In this document: positions 21,439-33,094 of the stretch, one piece after another
How the letters are laid out: every line of letters starts with the position of its first letter
How positions within the stretch are numbered: position 1 is the stretch's first letter
Origin: Malus domestica
Lineage: Eukaryota > Streptophyta > Magnoliopsida > Rosales > Rosaceae
NCBI RefSeq assembly: GCF_042453785.1
Contig: NC_091677.1
Coordinates: 27,653,501 to 27,717,500, forward strand
Length of the DNA: 64,000 bases
Direction of reading: 5' to 3'
Program-made: the position numbers and the translations under genes
The notes under the pieces: model-generated
Database searches by the model: none
What the model saw: only the letters and a program-made list of their open reading frames with translations
Told to the model about the DNA's origin: nothing

Positions 21439-23190
21439 TGTGAATGAAGACAGAAGAAGCACGAGAGAGAGAGAGAGAGAGGTTCGTCGATTGAAGACTC
21501 AAAAAGAGAGGGGAATGCAATTTGGTAGAAAAGGTTATTAGTAGTGATCGATAATTCTTAAGGATGGGGGATGACGAGGTATACTCATTTTCTTGTTAGG
21601 AAAGGTTTCCTGATGTTTCTAATTGAAAACAAATTTTAATTTGTTGAGGCATGCTAACTCCTTTTCTTTTTAGGGAAAAAATGCTTTCTAAATATAATTT
21701 TATTAACTCCTTTAAAATTGAAATTGTTAAATATATCATTTGTGATTTGTCAACAATGCTTACATGTATGTAATACAATCATCATCTTGACCATCAGATG
21801 GTGATTGTATTAAATTTATATATTCTCAGTGTGAGGCTTAGCACAATCTCTCACATTTTTAGATAAACAATATGGTATGTATTAAAAAAAGTTGTAACTA
21901 CATTACTTACTATACTTTGAGTTTGTTGCTTATATTATATATGTCAATCATTTTAATTTTCTCATAACTCAATTATCCAAATTTTCATTATTTATAAAAT
22001 TTCCTTGGATTGGATGGGTTTTATCCCGAATTATAAAATATAACAGTTTGATTTGGTTCTGTTTGATCAAAGATTTTAAAAAACCAAAATTGTTTTTATT
22101 AAAAATTTTCCCTTAGGAGATTCGGTAGTAAAAACTTAAAACAAACAATCATTTTTACTACTGGACTTTTAAACATGTGTTGAAATACCACCTAAACATT
22201 TATTTTTTATTTTTTACCACCTGTATTCTCTTAATTGTTAGAACCTACCACATACGTTACTTTCCATCCATTTTGTCGTTAAAACATGTCACTTGTAAAA
22301 ATATTTTCGTCAATTAACTTTATGGGTCTGACTAGAATCGGATTTGCTCCTAATAATACTAACATAGTCAACGTAGTGCCAAAATTGGGGGTTTGTACAA
22401 CCCCAGTTCAGCAATTCCCTATATAAGAGTTTGAAAATTAATATTTGAATAAATTATGGTCAATTGCACACGCAATTGCTGACATACAAAATAAATCTTG
22501 AAAACTCACTGCAAATGCATGACTGGATTTATGCATAATTTTCACTTCAGTCTTTAACAATCCTTCCCAAAATCAAACCTGACATCAACTTCTCCCTTTC
22601 TCTTCAGGACCTACTCCAATGCTGCTACAAGAACATGCATTTGGCCTTCGTAAAAATTGATTCCAGCGAGCCCTAGAAAATCAATTGACAAAAATATCCC
22701 TCCACATGAAAAGAGCGTGACATGTTTTAACAGGAAAATGAATAGAAAATAATGTGGGTGGTAGATTCCAACACTTAGGAGATTCGGTAGTAAAAATTAA
22801 AATTTAAAAGTTCAGGTGGTAGTTTTGCACATGCTTGCAACGTCATGTGATACTTGTGCAAAATCCTTTTAAAAGTTTTAGTGGAGTCAAGATTCAAAAC
22901 TAAACTAAAAGTTGGCCCTTTTCATTTTCAGTGATGCTATCCACACACTCATTTTACATTCACAAATCTTCTCAATTTTCGCCGTAGGATTGAATGAATT
23001 AAAATAATATTTATGGACAAAAATTAATAAGAATGTGTAAAAGATAAAATAGAGTGTGAATATCATTACCCTTAAATTTTTTTTTATTGATTTGTCAATT
23101 TTTTGGTTTTACATGGAAACTGGGAAGATAAACGACATAAGGAGTATAACGCACGACGTCGTCCTCTCCAGCAGCACAGCACGCGCTGGT
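21439..23190. other. CDC48-copy leader remnant and AT-rich intergenic DNA
   Basis: A (GA)n run at about 21463-21481 corresponds to a CT-rich leader of the CDC48 copy on the minus strand. Beyond it lies AT-rich sequence with no gene, apart from the inverted-repeat element listed separately at about 22168-22855. Confidence 0.6.
22168..22855. mobile_element. MULE-like element with ~120-bp inverted ends
   Basis: The left arm (about 22168-22295: ATACCACCT-AAC, GAACCTACCAC, CGTTAAAACATGTCAC) matches the reverse complement of the right arm (about 22717-22855: GTGACATGTTTTAACAG, GTGGTAGATTCCAACA, CAGGTGGTAGTTTTGC). Both arms carry the ACTACCGAATCTCC/GGAGATTCGGTAGT motif. Long terminal inverted repeats with a non-coding centre suggest a non-autonomous Mutator-like element. 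The target duplication was not resolved. Confidence 0.6.
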
Positions 23191-23265
23191 TTTTTCTTGG
23201 GGTCAGTTCGCCAACGCTCTTCTTCTTCTTTTTCTTCCCCATATTGGCTGAAGGCTGAGGATCTG

Positions 23266-23892
23266 GTTAGTTCTTCTCTCTTCGCTCATGTCAATTTAAT
23301 TTGGATGTTTATTTGTTTGTGTTTGAAATTTGTGCCATCGGATCCGACTGAGTTTTCCATTTCAATTGATTTGGGGATCTTCTCAACTTTGTAAATCCTA
23401 AAGTTAAATAATTGGATTCACTGTGAGTAATTTGCAATATCAATATCATCAATCGAAATCGCCCTTAAATTTTTATTTTTATTTTATTGTGAAAGTTGTG
23501 GAAAACCTAATTTTATATGATCGGCAGAGACATAAGTAACCCTAACCCCAGATGGAATGATCCAAAATTAGTACAGAATATAGAGCGAGCTTTGCAATTA
23601 GCCCTTTTTATTCAAAAAATTCAACCATTTTCTTTTTATTCAAACAATTCAACCATTTTTCCTTGATTTTATTTTATTTTCTTGTTAATTAGATTAATTT
23701 TAGTTTTATAGCTGTCTCTTTGAGCAGCTAAAGATGAAGCTTTTCACTTTTGGAAAGGTTGGTGATTGATCATGCGGTATGAATAGTAGAGGGACTCTAA
23801 TTTGAATTCTACTTATGATTTGAGCCTTTGCTCGTCCTCATTGTGTTTTGGATAGTCACAGCTTCGTATTGACGTTGAAACGCTAACTGCAG
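23266..23892 (+). other. Probable 5' UTR intron of the TRAPPC12-like gene
   Basis: Donor-like GGATCTG|GTTAG at 23259-23270 and acceptor-like CTAACTGCAG|GG at 23883-23894 enclose AT-rich sequence. The acceptor is 92 bases upstream of the coding ATG. The leader before the donor is CT-rich. Inferred from splice signals only. Confidence 0.45.
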
Positions 23893-23984
23893 GGTGTATC
23901 ATCTCCAGGGGAAGCCAACAAACCACTCTCTTCCTACCACTAAAATCAAATCTCGTATCTCTTTCCATCTTAGGAGTATAAAAT

Positions 23985-25091
23985 ATGGATGCGGAAACAC
24001 CTGATCCCCAAACTGTAACCACTAACTTGGAAACCCCAAACCTCTTCACTGACCCATTGACGGACCAGTTTGGCTCCCTCAACGACGTGGCCCATGAGCT
24101 CGCTTCGCTCCAGGACCTCGCCACCCGTGGCTCATGGCGTTCCATCCTTGACAAGGTCGCACGGGCCCGAGCCCAATCCCTCCTTCACAAACCCCATGAC
24201 CACCTTGTTTATTTCACCTACAATGTCCTTGCCTTGACTAAACTACGTAGTTTCCCTGAAGCCTCTGCCGAGATTGATTCCTTAGAAGACCTCGACAGCT
24301 CTCGCTACCACTATGAAACCTATCCAAAAGTGTACCCAAATCGGGTTGGCTCCATGGTACCTTTCTCCCTGAGGTGGCTTTATTCCCTATTGCCCATCAA
24401 GTTGGGCCAGCGACAAGAGGGACTGGATCGGCTGTACTGCTTGTTAGATTTCGTACGGAGCAAGATCAAAGGAAAAGAAAGAAATGTGAGTGTCTCTGTG
24501 TGGAAGAGAAGGGAGGTGTTTGTAATGAATGGTATTATAGGGGTCCATTTGAGTCAGAAGGAGGTATCTGTGTGCTTGAGCTTGATGAACGACTTGCTTA
24601 ACCGTGATTACACAGACCCCATATTGGTGTCAAAACTGGGTTACATTCAGATGCAAATGGGGGACTTGGAGGGAGCTAAGGGCTCCTTCAACGTGGTCCA
24701 AGGGTTGGTGGAGAAGCAGGGTGAAGCGAGCAACGAGTTTAAGAACCTAGTAAGCAGGAACAAGGCCTTGGTGTACGTGGTGGGGAAAGACTACGTGTCA
24801 GCAGTGAGGGAGTATGAGGAGTGCATTGAGAGGGAGCAAAACGACGTCGTGGCCATCAACAACAAGGCGCTTTGCTTGATGTACTTGCGTGACTTGTCCG
24901 ATTCAATCAAGGTGTTGGAGAATGCCCTCGAAAGGGTGCCTACGGTGGCATTGAACGAGACTGTTGTGGTGAATTTGTGCAGTATGTACGAGTTGGCTTA
25001 TGTTAATCATGCTGATATTAAGAGGACTCTCAATAGCTGGATTGCCAGGGTTGCTCCCGATGATTTTGATTCGTCATCTACGAGGATTTGA
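23985..25091 (+). CDS. TRAPP complex subunit 12-like TPR protein
   Basis: A single-exon 368-residue protein. The N-terminal third carries DLATRGSWRSILDKV, followed by a YPGRxGSMVPFSLR-type block (here YPNRVGSMVPFSLRWL at about residues 113-128). The C-terminal half is made of TPR-like helical pairs: KLGYIQMQMGDLEGAKGSF at about 215-233, VVGKDYVSAVREYEECI, and INNKALCLMYLRDLSDSIKVLENAL. This layout matches plant TRAPPC12 homologues, subunits of the TRAPP tethering complex acting in ER-Golgi and secretory traffic. The chosen ATG begins MDAETPDPQ with no better in-frame start upstream. It converges on HSP70 copy A, stops 445 bp apart. The family call rests on recalled conserved blocks. Confidence 0.82.
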   Translation: MDAETPDPQTVTTNLETPNLFTDPLTDQFGSLNDVAHELASLQDLATRGSWRSILDKVARARAQSLLHKPHDHLVYFTYNVLALTKLRSFPEASAEIDSLEDLDSSRYHYETYPKVYPNRVGSMVPFSLRWLYSLLPIKLGQRQEGLDRLYCLLDFVRSKIKGKERNVSVSVWKRREVFVMNGIIGVHLSQKEVSVCLSLMNDLLNRDYTDPILVSKLGYIQMQMGDLEGAKGSFNVVQGLVEKQGEASNEFKNLVSRNKALVYVVGKDYVSAVREYEECIEREQNDVVAINNKALCLMYLRDLSDSIKVLENALERVPTVALNETVVVNLCSMYELAYVNHADIKRTLNSWIARVAPDDFDSSSTRI

Positions 25092-25536
25092 TTCAATTTA
25101 TCTTCTTTGTTGCAGATTCCCGTATTATCTGATTGCTAATAGGTTCTGTTAAACAATCACTACTTGTTTGCTTGTTTCAGTTTATAATGAACGATTCGCA
25201 TTTATGTAACTATTTGAGTGTAATTTTATTCGTTCATCATTCTGTTCCTTGTTCAAGTACCTTCTTTGAAATTTGAGGAAACAAACTGGCTGCAAAAGTC
25301 GTCTGCTCGATTTGGAACATAAAATATGAAAGAGAATACGAAAACTTCCAGAAAACGAAAGAGAATAGAAAACTTGCAGAAAACGAAACAAGTTCTTATT
25401 TGATTTCAAAAGAGGCTGAAAGATACATCGGTAATAATATTATGCAAACCCTCCCTAATTCCTACAACTATGGCTATGCATTATTCCACACACACTAACT
25501 CAACATAACTCATCATACAAAGAGTAGAGTTCAAGC
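25092..25536. other. Convergent intergenic spacer with HSP70-A 3' UTR
   Basis: The 445 bp between the TRAPPC12-like stop and the HSP70-A stop hold the two 3' ends. From about 25253 rightward the sequence is homologous to 44707-44917, the DNA downstream of HSP70 fragment A' (shared TTCTTTGAAATTTGAGGAAAC, TAATAATATTAT-CAAACCCTC). This shows that A and A' are copies of one locus including its 3' flank. Confidence 0.8.
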
Positions 25537-27507
25537 TTAATCAACCTCTTCAATCTTAGGTCCGGCTCCTGATCCACCACCGGAGCTAGCGTTTCCAAAT
25601 CCACCTCCAGGCATCTGAGCACCACCGCCCATCGGCACATCCCCACCAGCACCTTGATACATTTTGGCAATAATCGGGTTGCACAATCCCTCCAACTCCT
25701 TTTGCTTGTCCTCAAACTCCTCCACCTCGGCCAACTGGTTCCTGTCTAGCCACTCAATTGCCTCGTCAATGGCCTTCTCAATCTTCTGCTTGTCTGCAGG
25801 GTCTAATTTTCCTGCAACCTTCTCATCCTTGACAGTGTTCCGCATATTGTAGGCGTAGTTCTCGAGTGAGTTCTTGGCATCCACCTTCTTCTTCACCTCC
25901 TCATCTTCAGCCTTGTACTTCTCTGCCTCCTGCACCATTCTCTCGATCTCTTCCTTGCTCAATCTTCCCTTGTCGTTCGTAATAGTTATCTTGTTCTTCA
26001 CTCCAGCTGTCTTGTCTTCCGCCGACACATTCAAGATACCATTTGCATCAATGTCAAAACAGACATTGATCTGAGGGACACCTCTTGGAGCCGGAGGAAT
26101 GCCCGTGAGTTCAAATTTACCGAGGAGGTTGTTGTCCTTGGTTCTAGCCCTCTCTCCTTCGTACACCTGAATTAGCACTCCTGGCTGGTTGTCGGAGTAG
26201 GTAGAGAAGATCTGCTCCTTCTTGGTAGGAATGGTTGTGTTTCTCGGAATCAAAACCGTCATGACACCACCTGCAGTCTCAAGACCAAGGCTGAGAGGAG
26301 TGACATCAAGAAGCAACAGATCTTGGACCTTCTCATTTCCTTCGCCGGTTAAAATTGCAGCTTGAACAGCAGCACCATAAGCCACGGCTTCGTCAGGGTT
26401 TATGCTCTTGCACAATTCCTTGCCATTGAAGAAATCTTGCAAAAGCTGCTGAACTTTGGGAATTCTCGTCGACCCACCAACCAAAACAACCTCATCAACC
26501 CGACTCTTGTCGATTTTGGAATCCCTCAAACACTTCTCAACAGGTTCCATACACTTCCTAAACAAATCCATATTCATCTCTTCAAATCTCGCCCTAGTAA
26601 TTGTAGAATAGAAATCAATACCTTCGTAGAGCGAATCGATCTCAATTGTGGTCTGAGCGGTGGAAGACAGTGTCCTTTTCGCCCTCTCGCATGCAGTCCT
26701 CAACCTCCTCAAAGCTCTGGCATTGCTACTAATATCCTTCTTGTGCTTTCTCTTAAACTCTTGCACAAAGTGATTAACAAGCCTGTTGTCAAAATCCTCA
26801 CCACCAAGATGAGTATCGCCAGCAGTAGCCTTCACTTCGAAGATGCCTTCCTCAATTGTGAGCAAAGAAACATCGAAAGTCCCTCCACCAAGATCGAAAA
26901 TAAGAACATTCTTCTCGCCACTCCGGGATCCCTTCTTGTCAAGACCGTAAGCAATGGCAGCAGCAGTAGGCTCGTTGATAATCCTCATCACATTGAGCCC
27001 GGCGATGGAGCCAGCATCCTTTGTGGCCTGCCGCTGCGAGTCATTGAAGTAAGCAGGTACAGTGACCACAGCGTTGTTGCAAGGGTGACCCAAATAAGCC
27101 TCGGCAATCTCCCTCATCTTAATCAGCACCATTGAGGAAATCTCTTCCGGTGAAAACTGCTTCTCTTCGCCTTTGTAATTTACCACAATCATGGGTTTGT
27201 CGCCAGGGCCAGCTACGACCTTGAAAGGCCAGTGCTTCATGTCGCTCTGGACAGAAGGGTCGGAGAACCGCCTGCCGATGAGTCTCTTGGCGTCGAAAAC
27301 GGTGTTTTGGGGGTTCATAGCGACCTGGTTCTTGGCTGCGTCGCCGATCAAACGCTCGGTGTCGGTGAAGGCGACATAGGAAGGGGTGGTTCTGTTGCCC
27401 TGGTCATTGGCTATGATCTCAACGCGGTCGTTCTGCCACACCCCGACGCAGCTGTAGGTGGTACCGAGGTCGATGCCGATGGCCTTACCTTGCGTCTTTG
27501 AAGCCAT
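25537..27507 (-). CDS. HSP70: Cytosolic heat shock protein 70 (copy A)
   Basis: A 656-residue ATP-dependent chaperone with no intron. HSP70 signatures are IDLGTTYS at residues 11-18, [12 protein letters not shown] at about 206-217 and [15 protein letters not shown] at about 341-355. The G-rich tail and terminal EEVD mark a cytosolic/nuclear form that can bind TPR co-chaperones. The start [11 protein letters not shown] at 27507 is preferred; extending two codons upstream would need a TTG start. Diagnostic A-type residues are [38 protein letters not shown] and the ending PKIEEVD. Most constitutive plant HSC70 genes carry one intron near codon 72, so the intronless form fits a heat-inducible member. 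Divergence from copies B and C is concentrated around residues 125-140 and in the last 100. Confidence 0.97.
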   Translation of the reverse strand: MASKTQGKAIGIDLGTTYSCVGVWQNDRVEIIANDQGNRTTPSYVAFTDTERLIGDAAKNQVAMNPQNTVFDAKRLIGRRFSDPSVQSDMKHWPFKVVAGPGDKPMIVVNYKGEEKQFSPEEISSMVLIKMREIAEAYLGHPCNNAVVTVPAYFNDSQRQATKDAGSIAGLNVMRIINEPTAAAIAYGLDKKGSRSGEKNVLIFDLGGGTFDVSLLTIEEGIFEVKATAGDTHLGGEDFDNRLVNHFVQEFKRKHKKDISSNARALRRLRTACERAKRTLSSTAQTTIEIDSLYEGIDFYSTITRARFEEMNMDLFRKCMEPVEKCLRDSKIDKSRVDEVVLVGGSTRIPKVQQLLQDFFNGKELCKSINPDEAVAYGAAVQAAILTGEGNEKVQDLLLLDVTPLSLGLETAGGVMTVLIPRNTTIPTKKEQIFSTYSDNQPGVLIQVYEGERARTKDNNLLGKFELTGIPPAPRGVPQINVCFDIDANGILNVSAEDKTAGVKNKITITNDKGRLSKEEIERMVQEAEKYKAEDEEVKKKVDAKNSLENYAYNMRNTVKDEKVAGKLDPADKQKIEKAIDEAIEWLDRNQLAEVEEFEDKQKELEGLCNPIIAKMYQGAGGDVPMGGGAQMPGGGFGNASSGGGSGAGPKIEEVD

Positions 27508-27830
27508 GGACAATAAATCAGTAAGAAACTATAGAATAATTGGTTTGAGAAAACAATGAAAAAGGAAGCAAAATCTGGTTGCTCTGGAAATTTGAATATG
27601 TGGTTGGCTGAAATGCTTTTGGTTTGATGGTGAGGTGGGGTTTGGGGGTTCGAATATATATGGGTGAGTAAGGTTCTTGGAGGGCTTCATTGGAGGGGAA
27701 GAGAAGGTGGTGGAAGGGACTAGGAGGTTGTGAGAAGAAATCAGTGGGAGAATTAGAACGTCGAAGGTCACACGAGAGACTTCTGGAGGGTGGTTGAATT
27801 TTTATGGAGTGGCTGAGTTGGCTTGTTTGC
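27508..27830 (-). promoter_or_regulatory. HSP70-A promoter and leader
   Basis: On the minus strand a TATATATT box lies at 27653-27661, about 150 bp before the ATG. Farther upstream is a weak heat-shock-like area (AGAACGTCGAAGG and TTCTGGAGGG at 27755-27790). It aligns throughout with the copy B promoter (48000-48335) but lacks about 30 bp of the clustered TTCTGGAGAG repeats seen there. Confidence 0.6.
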
Positions 27831-28777
27831 TTTTTCTCTCTTTGGGTGATGGGCTTGGGCTCGTATGTATTCTTATTTACTCTTAGGGCGGTTGGGTTTC
27901 TAATTTTTCCCTCTCTTTTTCTTTTTGAAGGAACAAAAGGAAGGAAATTTCCGGTGGTTTTTTATTTTTATTTTTATTTATTTATGAGAGATTAAATGTT
28001 CAGAACATAAAAGGATATACTAGGTGTCATGATATAATTGGTGGGATATTTGAAAAATATATCCTCGGATGGTACGTATCAATTATTTTGTTCATTAACT
28101 ACTTTGGGTGAAGTTAATGAATACTTTTAATTAAAGAGTTCCAACTACTTAGAGCACTTCCAGTGTTTGCTAGGCTTCCCCAGCATACAGACAACCAATC
28201 CCTTTTATTGTGGTAATTATATTTTTATATTTTTTAATATTTTATAATTTTTTTATTAGTGGCTAACGTCAACCTTGTGTCACATCCCTTAAGTGCTGTG
28301 CTCGTAGATTTCTACCTGGTGGAGAGCCCAAGCTCACCTGGAGCCCAAGCTATATGAATGGGCTAGAGCCAATTGTTGGGGGCATTGGGTCATTCAACGG
28401 CCAATTCCCAAGAGAACTGCTACACGTTAGAAATGCTCTTACAACTCTCTTGCAACGATGTTTTTTGTTTTTGGCTAGTACCGTGGTTTATGTGTTCGAA
28501 AATATTAGTATTTTAGCTCTATTTAATTATTTGAGTATTTTTGTTAGTTTAGGATTTTGACCTAGTATGCTGGAATTTGTGATTTGTTATGAAAATCTCA
28601 TCCGTATAGAGACGGGAAGTATTCAAATGCTATTCTTTATAAACCCTAACATCAACATATATGTTTTGTCTGTTTTGACTTTGTTTGCGTCTAAAATCTG
28701 CATGGTTTTAGTATCCGAAAATCTACAATCTTCAACGGCAATCTGCATCTGGATTTCTGTTGGCAAACTTGTGTATT
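27831..28777. other. Intergenic DNA between HSP70-A and the nested transposon block
   Basis: AT-rich spacer with no coding signal, containing one small Tourist-like MITE (28152-28438, listed separately). Confidence 0.6.
28152..28438. mobile_element. Tourist-like (PIF/Harbinger) MITE
   Basis: A 287-bp non-coding element with imperfect inverted ends (GAGCACTTCCAGTG... and ...CGTTAGAAATGCTC) and a TTA target duplication on both sides (28149-28151 and 28439-28441). A 3-bp TTA/TAA duplication and GAGCA termini are typical of PIF/Harbinger MITEs. Confidence 0.75.
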
Positions 28778-28887
28778 TGTTAGATTATAAGGGTTAGTCT
28801 CTTACGAGGATAACAAATAATACAATGAGTTCTTTGTGGTCATACAAGTACGTTGTCTTACTGAAGAGACACCAGATTTGGTCGAAA
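28778..28887 (-). repeat. Truncated 3' LTR of the second copia element
   Basis: Only about 110 bp of LTR homology remain. Directly beside it is pol sequence ending in the reverse transcriptase/RNase H connection (minus-strand residues like PYASIVGSLMYAQ), so a deletion has removed RNase H and most of U3. Confidence 0.75.
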
Positions 28888-31184
28888 TCTTCAAGCATAC
28901 TTATTGCAAAGGCCAAATCTGGTCTTGGGCATACATTAGACTCCCAACAATTGAAGCATAAGGTATGTTTGACATTCCTTGCATTTCTATCTCATTATTA
29001 GGACATTGAGACTTGTTTTACTTTTCTCCCTTGCTCATTGGAACCTCTCCTTTCGAACAGCTATGCATGTTAAACCTTTTTAACACTTTTTCAATGTGAG
29101 TCTTCTGAGAAGGACCCAAAAGACATCTCTTCCTAGAACAAAAATAGCCTCACCCATGTCCTTCATTTCGAAGGGTTTTGACAGTAATTTCTTTGTCTCC
29201 AGTGACAGATTGAGATCATTACTTGCCAACAAAATGTCATCAACGTACAGTATTAAAAATAAATAAAACTTGAGCCCCATACCTTGAGGTACAAGCAATT
29301 GTCAATTTTGCTTTCTAAGAAGCCAAAACTTGTCACTTTCTCATCAAATTTTAAAAATCATTGTCTTGAGGCTTGCTTCAACCCATAGATCAACTTTCTT
29401 AGTTTGCAAACCATTTGTTCTCACCCCATTTCAGCAAATCCAGGTGGTTGGACCATGTCAATATCTTCATCTAAAACTCCATTAAGGAATGCAGTTTTTA
29501 CGTCCATTTGGTGAAGTTTGAGGTCATAATGAGCAATCAAAGCAATGATGATTCTTAGTGAATCTTTGGAAGCCACTAGTGAAAATGTATCGGAGTAATC
29601 CAATCCTTCTCTTTGAGTATACCCTTTGACAACTGATCTTGCCTTATATCTCTCAACCTTCCCTGTGAGGGCTTCTTTTGAAAACCCACTTACACCTTAT
29701 GGGTTTGACAGACTCATTTGATTCCGCCAATTCCCATACTTCATTGGAATACATAGAATCCATCTCTTCTTGCATGGCCATTCTCCACCGCTCAGCCTTC
29801 TCACTTGCCAAGGAATACATAGAATCCATCTCTTCTTGCATGACCATTCTCCACCGCTCAGCCTTCTCACTTGCCATTGCTTGCTTGAAAGTAATTGGAT
29901 CATTTTCAATACCTTCTATATGTTCAGTTTCATTTGCACTTCCTTGCTAAAAAATAACTGAATCATCATCATCTCCCTGGAGTTGCTCACTTTCTCCCAC
30001 GTATTCCACGAAATCACCTGAAATTGGTGATTTCCTGATTCACTATAAGACTGCCTCCTTGATATTGGAATAGCTTGAATGATTGCTGAACACTGATAGA
30101 TTCCAACATTGTCTTGTGGCTGCACGTTGGGGCTGCTTGCATGGTTGCTGCATGCTGGAAATTGGTGATTTCCTCAATCTCACTTGGAACCATGGTGTCA
30201 TTTGACTGGTCTTGTACTTCCAGCGTCCCAAAATCAATGTTTTTGAAAGGCATCGCCTTAGGGTGAGAGAACGAAGATGATACCACTGCCTCAATTTCTC
30301 CAAACACAAAATCTCGAGACACTTCATCACTCAGATTCTTCCACCTCTATAAACCTGGCATTAGTTGTTTCAAATATCCTTGTATTCAAAGTGTGAAAAA
30401 TCTGTACCCTTTGGATCTCTCTGGAAAACCAATAAAATTGCAACTTATTCTTCTGCTTCTGCCTTGCAACCCCACTCGTGAAGGTGATTCAAACTTGGCT
30501 TCCTTGAAGTCAAAACCTCAAAATGAGTATTGTTCACTGATTTACTTTGAGACTATTGGATAAGTAATTAGCCACCTTGAGTGCCTCTCCCCACAAAAAC
30601 GTTCGAAGGTTGGTTCTGCTCATCATACACCTTACCATTTCTTTCAATATCCTATTCCTTCTCTCGGCTACACCATTTTGTGGTGATGTTCCGGGAGTGG
30701 TATATTCAGCCTAAATCCCATTTTCTTCCTAAAATTTAGGTATTGCACCCTTTCGTTGTCCGTCATCAGTATATCTGCGATAATAGTCCCCTCCATGGTC
30801 TGACCTCAAGATTTTAATTGACATTTCAAGTTGCTTTTCCACTTCATTTTTAAATGGTTTTAAAACAACTAAACACTTGAATTTTCTCAAATATTAGATA
30901 AACATATGTATATCTAGAAAAATCATCAATGAATTTCACAAAGTAAATTTTTTTGCAAATCGTTTGGATACGAAAAGGGTTACAAACATCTAAGTGTATA
31001 ATTTCTAGAAGCTTTTGACTTCAAGTTGATCCTTAACCAAAACAATCCTTTAAATCATCAAGATTCAACATTGGCAAAACGTTTTCCATAACCAAAAGTT
31101 CTAATCTTCCTTTATTATTATGTCAAAGCCTCCTATGCCAAAGCTTGGAGGACTGCTCATTAGTTAAGGACCTTTTAAGTGGCA
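28888..31184 (-). pseudogene. copia pol remnant (integrase, reverse transcriptase)
   Basis: Reverse transcriptase landmarks on the minus strand: YVDDILLASND at about 29240 (copia YVDD box), HQMDVKTAFLNGVLDEDI near 29500, and NEVWELAESNESVKPI-CKWVFK near 29710-29760. An integrase-like region extends to 31184, up to the residues RRL.HNNKGRLELL of the pre-integrase domain at about 31090-31140. A 65-66 bp tandem duplication (29748-29811 and 29812-29876) repeats the EKAERWRMAMQEEMDSMYS segment. Multiple frame breaks. Confidence 0.88.
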
Positions 31185-31467
31185 AAACACTACTACAAAA
31201 AAATATTTTGCACGACAAAATAAGTTTGTTGCACAAAGTACAATTTCGTCACGCAAAACCTTGCACGACGAAATTTTGTTTGTGCATGGTTCGTCGCGCA
31301 AAGCTTATGAAGATAGGGTTTGCACGACAAAAATTAATCTTTGTCGCACAAAGACTAATATCGTGCAAAGATTTTTGTTTTTTATTTATTTTTTTAACTA
31401 AAATAAATAAATTTAAAATTTTGCGCAATGAAATATTTTGTCACACAAGGTTTTTGATTTTTTTTTG

Positions 31468-33094
31468 GGTAAAGTACAAAAAACTACCTTAACTATTGGT
31501 GTCACGACACTTTCATACCTTATCTTTTAAAATTAACAATGTCATACCTCATCTTACGAATTTGTGCCAATGTCATACCTTCCGTCAGTTGTCTGTCAAT
31601 TCCTCAGTTAAATACTGATGTGGCTTGTGGCGTGGCACACTTTATATTAAAAAACTAATAAAATATTATTAAAAATAATTAAAAATATTTTTAATAATTA
31701 AATATTCAGAAAAAAAAAGTTTAAGGGATCCGGCCTTCCCTTTCCTCCACCCGCACTACTTCTTATTCTTCTTCTTCTGGGTTGCAGGGGGTTGGGGGGA
31801 TGATTTTTTTTTCTTCCTTCTTCTTCTTCTTCCTCATTTTCTTCTTCTTCCTTCCTTTCTAGGTTGCAGGGGGTTGGGGGGATGATTTTTTTTTCTTCCT
31901 TCTTCTTCTTCTTCCTCATTTTCTTCTTCTTCCTTCCTTTCTAGGTTGCAGGGGGTGAGGGGACGTTTTTTTTTTTCTTTCTTTCTTCTTCTTCTTCCTT
32001 CCTTTCTGGGTTGCAGGGGGTAGGGGGGACAATTTTTTTTTCTTTCTTCCTTCGTCTTCTTCATCTTCTTCTTCTTCTTCTTCTTCTTCCTTCCTTTCTA
32101 GGTTGTAAGGGGTGGGGGTGGGGATGAATTTTTTTTTCTTTCTTCCTTCTTCTTCCTCTTCTTCTTCTTCTTCTTCCTTTCTGGGTTGCAGGGGGTGGGG
32201 GGGACAAATACTTTTTTTTCTTCCTTCTTTCTTCTTCCTCCTCCTCCTCTTCTTCTTCTTCCTCCCCCCCCCCCTTCTCTCTCTTCTCTCCATCATCATC
32301 TTTTTCCCCCTTCCTGCAACTGCAACCCAGAAAAAGAAGAGAGAAACAAAAAACCAATTTGTCTTCCCCCCTCCCCACCCCCTCTTCTCCCGCACCCACT
32401 CTCCGCACCCAACCTCCCCACCTTCGCACCCAACCTCGCACCCACTACCTACAACAAAAAAAAAAAAAAACCTAGATCCCGTTGAGGTGGAATCGGGAAA
32501 CCTTCGCCAGGCCGATTTCGAAGGTTGAGAACCTGGGCATTGAGAAAATGGGGGAAATAGGTGTGAAGGGAAGATGGTGGGTGCGGCGGGGGACAGACGA
32601 ACTGGGTTTTTTTTTTGTTTTTTTGTTTTTTTTCTTCTCTCTATTCTTCTTCTTCTTCCTCTTCTTTTTCCTCCTTCTGTCTGGGTTTGTTGAGGGGGAG
32701 AACTGGGTTGGGTTGGGGTTTTTTTTTGTTTTTTGTTTTTTTTTCCTTCCTCCTCCTCTTGTTCTTTTTGGGTTGCAGGAAGATGGGGGGGAGAGAGAGA
32801 GAGGGGAAGGACGAACTGACCTTAGGTTTTTTTTTTAACTTTTTATTATTATTTTAATATTTAAAAAATATTAAATAATTTTTTTAGTTTTTAATAATAT
32901 TTTATTAATTTTTTAATAGAAAATGGGTCCCGGATCAAGCCACATAGCATTTAATTGAGAAATTCACTCCAACCCTAACGGAAGGTATAACATGGCACAA
33001 ATTCATAAGATGAGGTATGACATTGTCAATTTTAAAAGATGAGGTATGAAAGTGTCGTGACACCAATAGTTGAGGTAGTTTTTTGTACTTTACC
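31468..33094. mobile_element. MULE-like element with ~120-bp inverted ends
   Basis: The left end GGTAAAGTACAAAAAACTACC... (through TCACGACACTTTCATACC, about 31590) is the near-perfect reverse complement of the right end (about 32985-33094, ...GGTAGTTTTTTGTACTTTACC). Flanking runs of nine and eight T could be a 9-bp target duplication. The core is low complexity. Its ends resemble the left end of the insertion in the HCT intron. Confidence 0.82.
31775..32225. repeat. Minisatellite inside the MULE-like element
   Basis: About six units of 65-90 bp, each a (CTT)n-rich stretch followed by GGTTGCAGGGGGT-GGGGGGA and a T run; GGTTGCAGG cores start near 31780, 31862, 31945, 32010, 32101 and 32186. 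A diverged core recurs near 32773. The long open frames on both strands are by-products of purine/pyrimidine asymmetry. Confidence 0.9.

Noticed and set aside
31698-32857. Several 70-160 codon frames rich in E/K/R or F/S/L
   Set aside because: They are translations of the (CTT)n minisatellite in both directions inside a transposon.
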